DNA from: Oscillospiraceae bacterium
GTDB lineage: Bacteria; Bacillota; Clostridia; Oscillospirales; Acutalibacteraceae
Assembly (NCBI GenBank): GCA_910574935.1
Contig: CAJTCU010000001.1
Location: forward strand, 483,695 to 547,694
Reading direction: 5' to 3'
DNA: 64,000 nt
The notes beneath the pieces were generated by a model. It did not search any database and was not told the origin of the DNA. It was given only the letters and a program-made list of their open reading frames with translations. Each line of letters starts with the position of its first letter. Position 1 is the stretch's first letter. Shown here piece after piece: positions 26,862 to 35,056 of the stretch. Made by a program: the position numbers and the translations under genes.

Positions 26862-28127
26862 ATGAAGCAAAAACGCTTTTGGGCCCTGCTATTGACCTTG
26901 CTGGTTCTCTTCGCCGCCGCCATGCCCGCGCTGGCCCTGCCGGCGGCCGCCGAGGACGGCGATTTGCCCTTTATTGACGAAGAGACCAACGGCGACGGGG
27001 AGCTCCCCACCGATCCAGTGGAACCGTCGCCTTCAGATGATCCTCCCCCAACGGACGACCCCACCCCGCCGCCCACGGACGAGCCGCCTCCTACAGACGA
27101 GCCCACAACACCCCCGCCCACGGACGAGCCGCCCCCCACAGATGACCCCACGCCGCCCCCAGAGGATGACCCCACCCCGCCCCCTACCGACGATCCCAGC
27201 TCCAGCCAGCCGGGAGGCGACGATCCTGTTTCCAGTGATCCCAACGAGAGCAGCGACCCCGGCTATACAGGGCCGGACAATAACCATTCCGGCGGCAACT
27301 CTGGGAATACGGGCAGTACCAGCAGTACCGGCGGTACCATCTCATCCCGGCCCCGGATTCCCGGCAGCGCGGGCGGTACCGTTTTACAGCCCTCTCTGGG
27401 CACAAGCAGCGCTACGCCCAATCCCAACAGCTCCGGCCAGGTGGACGCCAGCGCCCCCCTAGAGCCCAACTATGTCACCTTTGCCCGGGTAAACCAGCGG
27501 AACAACTCCATGTCCATTGTGCTGTTCTACAGTGGCGCCGGATGTATCGGCGTAGGGGTTCTGGGTCTGGTGGTCCTGGCAGTATTTATTGTGCGCGGCC
27601 GCCAAAACATGGGAGAGCGGGACGAAATTTTTGAGGAGATCCAGCACGCGGAGATCCGCCAGCCCGTGCGCCCCCGGCCGGTACAACCCAGCCGGCCCGC
27701 CGGCGCTTCTGCCGGCCACACAGACGGATATGGCCTGGAACCCCAGCCCACTCTGCATAGGCCCGAGCCGGAGGCTCTTTCGGTGCCGGTGAACGGAAAC
27801 TTATATACCGAGGAGTTCGAGCTTCCCCAGCAGTTCCCCTCGTCTGGACAGCCGCAGCCCGACCCCTTGCCTTTGGCCCCTGCTCCCAGCTCTATGTACA
27901 CCGAGGAGTTTGACTTACCCGACGAGATGGCGCAGCCTCCCCAGCGGATGCGGCCCCAGGAAATGCCGCCGGCTGTACGCCCGGCCCAGCGCCCGGATGT
28001 ACCTTCCGCTCCGCCTCAGCCGTCCCCGCGGTCTCAGGCCCCATCCCAACCCACCCGCCCCCGGGACCAGAGCTTTGACACCACAGAACTGCTGCGGGAA
28101 ATTCTCTACACAGAGGATGATCAGTAA
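26862..28127 (+). CDS. Proline-rich single-pass surface protein with cytoplasmic tail
   Basis: A 421-residue protein of unknown function. Signal peptide (residues 1 to about 31, ending ALALPAAA), then an extracytoplasmic stalk of Pro/Thr/Asp repeats (PPPTDEP, PTPPPTDDP units, about 50-115) and a Ser/Gly/Thr-rich spacer to about 205, one membrane helix (about 221-246, GCIGVGVLGLVVLAVFIV) and a 175-residue Pro/Gln/Arg-rich cytoplasmic tail. The tail carries a repeated short motif: LYTEEFELPQQ, MYTEEFDLPDE and a terminal LYTEDDQ. CGGAGG 6 bases before the ATG. Stalk sequence implies wall-spanning; the tail motif implies binding of an internal partner. Neither is proven. No sortase signal is present, since the protein is anchored by its own helix. 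Confidence 0.75.
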   Translation: MKQKRFWALLLTLLVLFAAAMPALALPAAAEDGDLPFIDEETNGDGELPTDPVEPSPSDDPPPTDDPTPPPTDEPPPTDEPTTPPPTDEPPPTDDPTPPPEDDPTPPPTDDPSSSQPGGDDPVSSDPNESSDPGYTGPDNNHSGGNSGNTGSTSSTGGTISSRPRIPGSAGGTVLQPSLGTSSATPNPNSSGQVDASAPLEPNYVTFARVNQRNNSMSIVLFYSGAGCIGVGVLGLVVLAVFIVRGRQNMGERDEIFEEIQHAEIRQPVRPRPVQPSRPAGASAGHTDGYGLEPQPTLHRPEPEALSVPVNGNLYTEEFELPQQFPSSGQPQPDPLPLAPAPSSMYTEEFDLPDEMAQPPQRMRPQEMPPAVRPAQRPDVPSAPPQPSPRSQAPSQPTRPRDQSFDTTELLREILYTEDDQ

Positions 28128-28458
28128 GGCCGCACTGTTCCAACAGGCCTCTTTACTAGGAATGCGCCTGAATTATTGGCGGGAGTTAGAGCAAAAACCC
28201 TTGGGGGTGCATTCCGAAAGGGCTTGCAGCCCGTTATAATGGCTTAGAGACGTCAGCCATTTCTGCCGACGCGATTGGCTCTTGACCGTTCCCAGTGAGG
28301 ACTGGCCCCCAGGAACCCGCCAAAGGCCGTGGACTCCCATAAGTTCGGGCCGCAGCCTACGCGGCCCTGTAAACCAAACGGCGTACCATGTGTTGTCACA
28401 CCGTGTACTTCCAGGGGTTCATATAAGGCCCTATCCCTGCAAAAATTCAACCATAAAG
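28128..28458. other. Unassigned intergenic region with several stem-loops
   Basis: About 330 bases without a supported gene. It contains GGGCT/AGCCC next to a TATAAT (28236), an AGCCA/TGGCT stem near 28255-28285, and a GGGCCGC/GCGGCCC hairpin near 28345-28370. A 74-codon minus-strand ORF across it has no ribosome site and no family I know. It may be a structured RNA or a decayed gene; I cannot decide. Confidence 0.25.
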
Positions 28459-28493
28459 AAAAGACGGCTGCCACCACGCAGTCGTCTTTTTTT
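28459..28493 (-). terminator. Bidirectional intrinsic terminator after MFS gene
   Basis: AAAGACG..CTG / CAG..CGTCTTT stem with A-run and T-run, 4 bases beyond the MFS stop on the minus strand. Confidence 0.75.
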
Positions 28494-28496
28494 ACT

Positions 28497-29825
28497 CTAT
28501 TCTCCGTTTAGCCCAGCGCTTTTTTCTTCTTTCTCTTGGGGATCCGCCCACCGGAATTTTCGCAAAATCTTATAAAACACCAGACAGACCAATACCCCCG
28601 CCAAGCCCAACACAAAAAACAGCGCGGCCGCGCCGGCCCCCTTTCCCTGGCCAAAAAGCCCGGTCAGCAGCCCTTCCGGCGGGGCCGCCTTCATGAGCGG
28701 CTCAAAGACTCTGTCCACCAGCAGGCCGCCCAAAAGGTAACCCACTGGAATGGTGAAAAATTGCAGGGTATTCCGGCAGGAATAAACCCGTCCCTGCATC
28801 TGTGTCGGGATCGTGGAACGGAATACCACGTCCATATTGGCGTTCATTAGGGGGATTGCCATCCAGCCCAGCACCGCGCCCACACACCACACCAGGGGCG
28901 TGCGCCCAAAAGCCAGCAGGAAATTCTCTGTTCCCATAGAGATCATCAGGGAATAGCAAATAACCCGTACCCGGTTTTTGGGCCTGGGCAGCAGCGCGGC
29001 AAGGACTCCGCCCGCCAGCGTAGCCACCCCTGTTACAGTATTTACCAGGCCTAACACCGTTTCGCCGCCCTTTTCCCGGCTAAGCAGCATGGCCGGCAGG
29101 GCCGCTTGATAGGCAGAGGCGATCAGGTTGATAGCCGCCAGAAAAAAGATTAGATCAAAGATCAGGGGGTTGGCTCTTAGCCACTTTAGCCCAGCCTTAG
29201 CGGCATCCAAAAGTTTCTCCTTTGGCTTACCCTCCAGAACGGTTTCTGGAACAGGGATAAAAAACAAAAGCGTTACAAAAGCAATGGCAAAGGTACTTAG
29301 GTCCACGGCAATGACCAGGTCCATCCCAGCAAAGGCGAACAGAACAGAAGCAAGCACTGGGTGCAGGATCGTGTTTAGGGAAGAGGCAAAAGACCGCAGG
29401 CCGCTGGTTTTTTGGTAATGTTCCTTTGGCACCAGCAGGGTAGCCGCCACGTCTCCGGCTGGCTGCTGCACGGTGTTCATCAGGCCGTTCACTCCGTTGA
29501 GGATATACATATGCCAGGGCTGCAACAAGCCGTTTTTCAGCAGGAACAGCACCCCCAGGGTGCTGGCCGCTGCCAGCAGGTCGCACACCAGCATGGTACG
29601 CTTTTTGTTCCAGCGGTCGCTAAGGGCCCCGGCGAAGATGCTCATAAGCACATAGGGGGCGTAAGAACAGACGGATAGCAGCGCGGTCTCCAGGGCCGAG
29701 CCGCTTTGTCTATAGAGCCAAAGCACAAGAGCATAGCCGGTCATGGCGCTGCCAAGCCCTGATAGGGACTGGGTGCCCAAAAGCAGCAGGTAGGGCCGGA
29801 GGGACTGATTTTTATGTGATTTCAT
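28497..29825 (-). CDS. Major facilitator superfamily exporter
   Basis: A 442-residue, 12-helix transporter of the drug/macrolide-efflux or siderophore-exporter type. The loop 2-3 motif A appears as GALSDRWNKKRTMLV (about residues 57-71), and the N-terminus (LLLGTQSLSGLGSAMTGYAL) is typical of MefA/EntS-like proteins. It would extrude small hydrophobic compounds using the proton gradient; the substrate is unknown. ATG 29825 is chosen because AAGGAG lies 9 bases before it; the open frame extends further up without a site. It is monocistronic, with an inverted-repeat element 60 bases upstream. Confidence 0.87.
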   Translation of the reverse strand: MKSHKNQSLRPYLLLLGTQSLSGLGSAMTGYALVLWLYRQSGSALETALLSVCSYAPYVLMSIFAGALSDRWNKKRTMLVCDLLAAASTLGVLFLLKNGLLQPWHMYILNGVNGLMNTVQQPAGDVAATLLVPKEHYQKTSGLRSFASSLNTILHPVLASVLFAFAGMDLVIAVDLSTFAIAFVTLLFFIPVPETVLEGKPKEKLLDAAKAGLKWLRANPLIFDLIFFLAAINLIASAYQAALPAMLLSREKGGETVLGLVNTVTGVATLAGGVLAALLPRPKNRVRVICYSLMISMGTENFLLAFGRTPLVWCVGAVLGWMAIPLMNANMDVVFRSTIPTQMQGRVYSCRNTLQFFTIPVGYLLGGLLVDRVFEPLMKAAPPEGLLTGLFGQGKGAGAAALFFVLGLAGVLVCLVFYKILRKFRWADPQEKEEKSAGLNGE

Positions 29826-29885
29826 TTGACTTCGCTCCTTTGATTTTTGTAGGACAATCAAAATTGCAAAGTCTGAGGACAAGAG

Positions 29886-30066
29886 TTAGGGCAATACCGC
29901 ACAATTCTAAGTGCCGTATTGGGCAGTCAGATTTTTCTTCAGAGTGTACAGATTGAGCTCCGTCCATCTCACCATTGACCAGCGAAAGCTGTGCGCTATC
30001 ACGAAAAATCTGCAAGCAAGACGGTGCTTAAGGCTCCAGCCGCGAATGGTGCGGGGTTGCCCTAAA
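29886..30066. mobile_element. MITE-like element, TTAgGGCAA-ended family, copy 1
   Basis: About 180 bp bounded by TTAGGGCAATACCGCACAAT at the left and its imperfect inverse (GGTGCGGGGTTGCCCTAA) at the right. The interior is nearly identical to the copy at 47925-48091 (shared blocks: GTATTGGGCAGTCAGATTTT, CCGTCCATCTCACCATTGAC, TGTGCGCTATCACG). No transposase is encoded; short ORFs inside are shared by both copies but lack ribosome sites. Confidence 0.7.
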
Positions 30067-30758
30067 ACTCTCCGTTAGCACTCTATCCAGCAATCAGCCA
30101 GTTTACGCTTAACGGTTTTTATGCTCCATGCGGCGTCCTCAAACCTTGCATGGAGCATACACAATGCACAATGGAAACGCGGACATTGGGAACCTCCCGG
30201 AATAATATTGTTTTTTATTATACCATGGGATCTGATACATTGTCAAATAAGCGGTACCCGCCCTCTCCACATTTCCGTCCGGCATGCCCTCTAAACCCAT
30301 CTGGCACAAGAAGTCCGGTCTTAATCATAGGGCATCTTAACGGATTTGACCCGCCTGGCCTTATAGAATCGTACCGCCGCCCAGGCCCATGAGACGCATA
30401 CCGGCCTTATGCCAGCTCCACGGAGCAGGGGCAGAAGCAGGGCAAATAGCTAGTTTCCCGCCACCATGGGCAAGCGAGGCAAGGAATTCTCTCTGTCGGC
30501 GGTAAACGGCCTGTATATCCACAAAATGGCCGGCTCCCACTGGCCGTTGTTCCTCCGCACCAGCCTGTTCTGCATTTTTTCAGCTTTCGGCCCGCCTCTT
30601 TTAGGCAAGCGGCTTTACGCCTGGTTCAAAAAAATTTGGTCTAGACAGGGCCCGGCGGGATTATCCACAGCGCTGCCCTGTGCCCAAGTCCATTGGCTAT
30701 AAAGTAAAACCTCTGCGGTTTTCCGCCCCGCCTTTTTTAAGAAAAGTTCATAATTTTC
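30067..30758. other. Unassigned non-coding region upstream of rny
   Basis: Nearly 700 bases with no supported gene. Visible: a perfect 11-bp stem 30121-30131 / 30148-30158 (ATGCTCCATGC) and otherwise no order. A 78-codon ORF at 30466 lacks a ribosome site and a known family. I see no tRNA. Decayed coding sequence is possible. Confidence 0.3.
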
Positions 30759-30788
30759 TTGACAACCAAGGGTGGATAGGGATACAAT
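30759..30788 (+). promoter_or_regulatory. Promoter of rny
   Basis: TTGACA, 18 bases, TACAAT; implies a leader of about 180 bases before the rny start that is AT-rich and has no recognised riboswitch. Confidence 0.65.
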
Positions 30789-30978
30789 TAGATATAGAGT
30801 GCACCCGTTGCTTTTTTATAGATTTTTTATATATTTCTGGGGCGTTTTCGCCATAATATTACCGATTATATAATATATAAAATTGAATAGACCTAAAGCA
30901 GCCATGCATTTCACGGGGCTTGTTCCCCATCGTCTAAAATAATTTATTCTAATCTATTTTAATGAAGGAGGTGCCCGA

Positions 30979-32541
30979 TTGGGCCAGTTACCTGTATGGC
31001 TGTGTATTATAATCGCCGTGCTTACCGCTGCCGCCGGTGGCGCTGGGGGATTCTTCTTGGGCTATCACTACCGCAAAAGCAAGGCTGAAGCCACCATTGG
31101 CTCTGCCGAGGAAGAGGCCAAGCGCATTGTGGGGGACGCGGTAAAAACCGCCGAGGCCAGAAAAAAAGAGATCGTGCTGGAAGGCAAGGACGAGATACAC
31201 CGCTTGAGAAACGAATCGGAAAAGGAGCTTTCAGACCGGCGCAAGGAGATTCAGCACCAGGAACGCCGCAACCTGCAAAAAGAGGAGAGCCTGGAGAGAA
31301 AGCTGGAGTCCATGGAGCGCAAAGAGGACCAGATTGACCAGCGCAACCGCAAGGCGGAGGAACGCCTGAGGGAGGCCGAGGCTGTAAAAAAGAGCCAGTT
31401 CGACATGCTGGAAAAGATTTCCGCTTTTTCCGCCGAGCAGGCTAAGCAGTATTTGCTGGACCATCTAGAGAATGAACTTGTACATGAAAAAGCCGTGATG
31501 GTACGGGAATATGAACAACAAATGAAGGACGAGAGCGACCAAGCCGCCCGGGAGATTATTGCCGTGGCCATTCAGCGCTGTGCGGCGGACCATGTGTCCG
31601 AGGCGGCCATTAGCGTGGTGCCCCTGCCCAACGACGAGATGAAAGGCCGCATTATTGGCCGGGAGGGCCGGAATATCCGGGCCATTGAGACCCTTACCGG
31701 CGTGGACCTGATTATTGACGATACGCCGGAGGCCATCACCTTGTCCAGCTTTGAGCCAGTACGCAGGGAAGTGGCCCGGGTGGCCCTGGAGAAGCTGATC
31801 TCCGACGGGCGCATTCATCCCACCCGCATTGAGGAGACGGTGGAAAAAGCCCGCCGGGAGGTGGAATCCACCATTAAGCAAGAAGGCGAGCGGGCTGTGC
31901 TGGAGGTAGGCATCAATGGCGTACACCACGAACTGGTAAAGCTTTTGGGCCGCTTGCGCTACCGCACCAGCTATGGACAGAACGTGCTGAACCACTCTCT
32001 GGAGGTGGCGTTCCTTTCAGGGATGATTGCTTCCGAGCTGGGGTTGAACCCCACCATAGCCAAACGGGCCGGTCTGCTGCATGACATTGGCAAGGCTCTG
32101 GACCACGAGATGGAAGGCTCCCACGTACAGATTGGTGTGGAAGTGGCCAAGCGCTATAAAGAAAACGAGGCCGTGGTACACGCCATTGCGGCCCACCACG
32201 GGGACGTGGAGGCTAAAACCATTATTGCCTGCATCGTTCAGGCGGCGGACGCCATTTCGGCCGCAAGACCTGGGGCCCGCCGAGAGAACCTGGAAAACTA
32301 CATTAAGCGCCTGGAAAAGCTGGAAGAGCTTGCCTCCTCCTTTGACGGGGTAGAGAGCTGCTACGCTATCCAGGCTGGCCGCGAGGTGCGCATCATGGTG
32401 CGGCCCGAGGCGGTTACTGACGAGCAAATGACCCTGCTGGCCCGGGATATCTGCAAGAAGATTGAGACCGACCTGGACTATCCCGGCCAGATCAAGGTGA
32501 ATATGATACGAGAAAGCCGGGCGGTGGACTACGCCAAGTAA
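30979..32541 (+). CDS. rny: Ribonuclease Y
   Basis: Membrane-anchored endoribonuclease that starts mRNA decay in many Firmicutes. N-terminal membrane helix (about 6-28), a long coiled coil (about 35-190), the KH domain with [15 protein letters not shown] (near residue 215) and the HD domain with [12 protein letters not shown] (near 365) and [12 protein letters not shown]. 520 residues, full length. The start is TTG, with AAGGAGG 7 bases upstream; no ATG fits. It is followed at distance by a nucleoside phosphorylase and ymdB, a variant of the B. subtilis rny-ymdB neighbourhood. Confidence 0.95.
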   Translation: MGQLPVWLCIIIAVLTAAAGGAGGFFLGYHYRKSKAEATIGSAEEEAKRIVGDAVKTAEARKKEIVLEGKDEIHRLRNESEKELSDRRKEIQHQERRNLQKEESLERKLESMERKEDQIDQRNRKAEERLREAEAVKKSQFDMLEKISAFSAEQAKQYLLDHLENELVHEKAVMVREYEQQMKDESDQAAREIIAVAIQRCAADHVSEAAISVVPLPNDEMKGRIIGREGRNIRAIETLTGVDLIIDDTPEAITLSSFEPVRREVARVALEKLISDGRIHPTRIEETVEKARREVESTIKQEGERAVLEVGINGVHHELVKLLGRLRYRTSYGQNVLNHSLEVAFLSGMIASELGLNPTIAKRAGLLHDIGKALDHEMEGSHVQIGVEVAKRYKENEAVVHAIAAHHGDVEAKTIIACIVQAADAISAARPGARRENLENYIKRLEKLEELASSFDGVESCYAIQAGREVRIMVRPEAVTDEQMTLLARDICKKIETDLDYPGQIKVNMIRESRAVDYAK

Positions 32542-32883
32542 CAGAAAACGGGGCGTCATAAGATTTTCAAGGCCGCAGGGCGGTGTTTCTGCGCTGCCCA
32601 AGACCTTACCAGTTCATTCGGCCCAATCGGGCCGCCAGGAAAGTGTGAAGCGTTTATGACGATATTCTTCGCCGGCGGCTTGGACGTGTCGCGAAGAAGT
32701 TTTGTTCTTCCCCACCGGTGATTGCCGTCCTCCCAGCACTAAGCCGGGGTCTGGTCTGGCCAGCTCTCCGCTGCTGGATTCCCTGGTAAATGTCCGTTCA
32801 TCCGGGAAGAGATAACCACATATGTTTTATGGGCATTTTCAAAACGGAAATGCCCATTATTTCTAGAAAGGAGTCCTCTTTAG
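32542..32883. other. Intergenic region with two hairpins between rny and phosphorylase
   Basis: No gene seen. A TTCTTCGC/GCGAAGAA stem (32665-32699) followed by GTTTTG may end the rny transcript. A second stem GGGCATTTTC / GGAAATGCCC (32831-32855) lies 16 bases before the AAAGGAG of the next gene and could act in attenuation. No riboswitch class is recognised. Confidence 0.4.
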
Positions 32884-33708
32884 ATGACGTATCATGCGCT
32901 GACAGAAGCTATGCGCCGCTTTGGCCGCGCCAGTGACCTCTGCCGGTGCGGGTTGGGGGTGGACGGAGACCGTATCAGCAAAACGGTGATTCTTTCTCCA
33001 GGCTGGCCGCCTTATCGGGTGGCGGGCCTGGGTCCCGCCCAGGTACTGGTGGAGAGCGGCCCCCTGTATGGCCTGACCGTGTGGCAGGTGGACGCGGGCC
33101 CGGCTGGACCCATCACCTACATAAAAACCGGCTGCGGCGCCCCCGCCGTGCTGGATACCTTGCTTTCTCTGGGAGAGACTAAGTGCGGGCGGGTGCTGTT
33201 TCTCTCCTCTGTAGGAGCCCTGGACCCAGCCATGGCTGTGGGCGACCTGGTGCTGCCCGAGTGGTCTATGTCCGGCGACGGGGCCAGCCGTTACCTAAGG
33301 GAGAACCTTTCGGACTGCTTTGGCCAGAAAGCCTACCCGGACAGCGGATTTTTGGCCGCGCTGGCATCTGGGACACAGACCGTCTGCCAAAAAACAGGCC
33401 TTGCCTGGCATGTGGGCCGGCCCTTTTGCACCGATACCTTCCTGGCCCAGTTCCCCCATATCCCCGCTATTTTAGAAATGGGCTGTAACGCCCTGGATAT
33501 GGAGTCTGCCGCGGCCTTTCGCGCCGGGGCGCTGGTGGGCCTGCCCGTGGCGGCCCTGCTGTGCGTCTCAGATAACTCGGCGGTGAAAAAGTCCCTGCTG
33601 GGCGGCGTGACGGATGAGGAGCAGCGGCGCCGGGCCTGGGTGCGGGGAGAAGTCATTCCAAAGATCATCCGCTTGGCTCTGCAAGACCCCAGACTGGCAG
33701 ATGGCTAG
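32884..33708 (+). CDS. Nucleoside phosphorylase (PNP/UDP family)
   Basis: A 274-residue cytoplasmic enzyme expected to split purine or pyrimidine nucleosides with phosphate into base and ribose 1-phosphate. Family marks: TGCGAPAVLDTL, FLSSVGALDPAMAVGDLVLPE (the GS/VGAL loop), EMGCNALDMESAAAF with the MES ribose-binding signature, and LLCVSDNSA near the C-terminus, where Asp is the usual purine contact. The base specificity is not predictable. AAAGGAG 9 bases before the ATG. It lies between rny and ymdB, which suggests a role in salvage of RNA-decay products; this is inference. Confidence 0.85.
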   Translation: MTYHALTEAMRRFGRASDLCRCGLGVDGDRISKTVILSPGWPPYRVAGLGPAQVLVESGPLYGLTVWQVDAGPAGPITYIKTGCGAPAVLDTLLSLGETKCGRVLFLSSVGALDPAMAVGDLVLPEWSMSGDGASRYLRENLSDCFGQKAYPDSGFLAALASGTQTVCQKTGLAWHVGRPFCTDTFLAQFPHIPAILEMGCNALDMESAAAFRAGALVGLPVAALLCVSDNSAVKKSLLGGVTDEEQRRRAWVRGEVIPKIIRLALQDPRLADG

Positions 33709-33921
33709 ACCGTTTTGGTCATTTTCGTTGGGTGACAGGCGCTTTGTGGCCCCGCCGCGCGGGGTCTGTAAGCATTCCTGCTTCTCTCTGGCTTTTGGTA
33801 TCGGATGCCAGCTAACTGGCCCGAATCCGCAAAACGCGGAGTAAAAGTTTTTCCTGGCGAGATGTGGAAGAGTTCGCAGCGCGAACCCTCCCAGCTCCAC
33901 GACCTTAAAGGAGGGCATTGC

Positions 33922-34695
33922 ATGGTAAATATTCTTTGTGTGGGCGACGTGGTGGGCAGCATTGGCTGCGAATTTCTGCGGGCAAAACTGCCTGGGCTGA
34001 AAAAGCAAAAAAACATCCACTTGGCCATTGTGAACGGCGAGAACTCGGCGGACGGCAACGGGATAACCCCGGCTTCTTTTGAGCATCTGCTGGACAGCGG
34101 CGCCGATGTGGTGACCACTGGCAACCACTGCTTTCGCCGCCGGGAGAGTTACGAGCTGTACGACGCGGCCCAAAATCTGCTGCGTCCGGCCAACTTTCCC
34201 TCTGCCGCCCCGGGGCGCGGCCTGTGTACCGTAGACCTGGGCCGGGTACGGGTGGCGGTGGCCAACCTGATGGGCACGGTCTACATGGAGAGCCTGCGTT
34301 CCCCTTTCGAGACTCTGGACGGCTTGCTGAAAAGTCCGGACCTGCCTAAGCTGTGCGTCGTGGACTTTCACGCAGAGGCCACTGGAGAAAAGCGGGCCCT
34401 GGGTTTTTACGCCGATGGCCGGGCCACGGCCCTGTTTGGCACCCACACCCATGTGCCCACCGCAGACCCCTGCCTGCTGCCTAAAGGGACAGGGTACATC
34501 ACGGATGTGGGCATGACCGGCACCGTGGACTCGGTGCTGGGGGTAAAGCCAGAGATTATCATTAACCGGTACACCACCAAGATGCCCGCCCGCTTTGATC
34601 TGGCCAAAGGGCCCTGCCGCATGGACTGCGTAATCTTTACCGCAGACGAGGCCACCGGCCTGTGCACCGGGGTAGAGCGGCTGAACTTGACGTAG
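33922..34695 (+). CDS. ymdB: YmdB-family metallophosphoesterase
   Basis: Dinuclear-metal phosphodiesterase; the B. subtilis homologue cleaves cyclic nucleotides and steers biofilm versus motility. Metal ligands visible: GDVV (residues 7-10), VNGENSADGNGIT (residues about 36-48), TTGNHCF, DFHAEATGEKRALGF and GTHTHVPTAD, all characteristic. 257 residues, usual size. The ORF is open upstream, but the ATG at 33922 follows AAAGGAGGG closely. 213 bases separate it from the phosphorylase; that gap holds no gene. Name given by close family resemblance. Confidence 0.9.
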   Translation: MVNILCVGDVVGSIGCEFLRAKLPGLKKQKNIHLAIVNGENSADGNGITPASFEHLLDSGADVVTTGNHCFRRRESYELYDAAQNLLRPANFPSAAPGRGLCTVDLGRVRVAVANLMGTVYMESLRSPFETLDGLLKSPDLPKLCVVDFHAEATGEKRALGFYADGRATALFGTHTHVPTADPCLLPKGTGYITDVGMTGTVDSVLGVKPEIIINRYTTKMPARFDLAKGPCRMDCVIFTADEATGLCTGVERLNLT

Positions 34696-34949
34696 CGGCA
34701 AGGTAAAAATGAAGATTACAAATTACATCGGGCCCCACCATACCGCAGTGGTCCCGGTGGACCAAGGCCCAGAGGCCGCCGGAGCCCAGTGCGTCTGGTT
34801 AGGCCACGGCGCCGCCAGCCCCACCGCCCGGGGGGCGAAAACCAGTATTTCCAGCCGCCGGAATACGAAACGGTCCGGACTATTTGGGCCCGGTAAAGCT
34901 CTAAGATCAAAGCAAATTGCTAAGTAGATCCTAAAAACGTTCCTTCCGC
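34696..34949 (+). other. Short ORF remnant or non-coding stretch
   Basis: ATG 34709 opens a 72-codon frame (MKITNYIGPHHTAVVPVDQ...) 13 bases after ymdB, with weak AAGGT upstream. The other frame at the end reads ENQYFQPPEYETVRTIWAR before a TAA, which looks more protein-like than the first frame's tail, so a frameshifted small gene is possible. I recognise no family. Confidence 0.25.
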
Positions 34950-34978
34950 TTGTATTTTTGAAAGTTCTGTGCTAAAAT
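34950..34978 (+). promoter_or_regulatory. Promoter of fakA
   Basis: TTGTAT, 17 bases, TAAAAT, about 78 bases before the fakA start. Confidence 0.55.
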
Positions 34979-35056
34979 TAAGGAAGAGTTGATTTATTTG
35001 CTTTCCGCGCTGCCAGATCCCCGGGCCGCGTACTCATGAAAAGGATGTGTTTCCCC

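Noticed and set aside
28253-28477. 74-codon minus-strand ORF
   Set aside because: No ribosome site and overlaps the MFS terminator; looks like chance open frame in GC-rich DNA.
29886-30015. Shared 60-70-codon minus-strand ORFs inside the TTAAGGCAA elements as transposase pieces
   Set aside because: They are the same non-coding element read through; no ribosome site, no catalytic motif, and they end at the element edge.
30466-30702. 78-codon ORF before rny
   Set aside because: No ribosome site, no recognisable protein features, in a region without coding order.
33790-33900. Possible fourth copy of the GTGTCC-ended element (shares AGTAAAAGTTTT and GAAGAGTT)
   Set aside because: Only two short matches; ends and the central inverted blocks are missing.
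34709-34927. 72-codon ORF after ymdB as a real gene
   Set aside because: Weak ribosome site, unlikely composition in its second half and no family; kept only as a low-confidence remnant.
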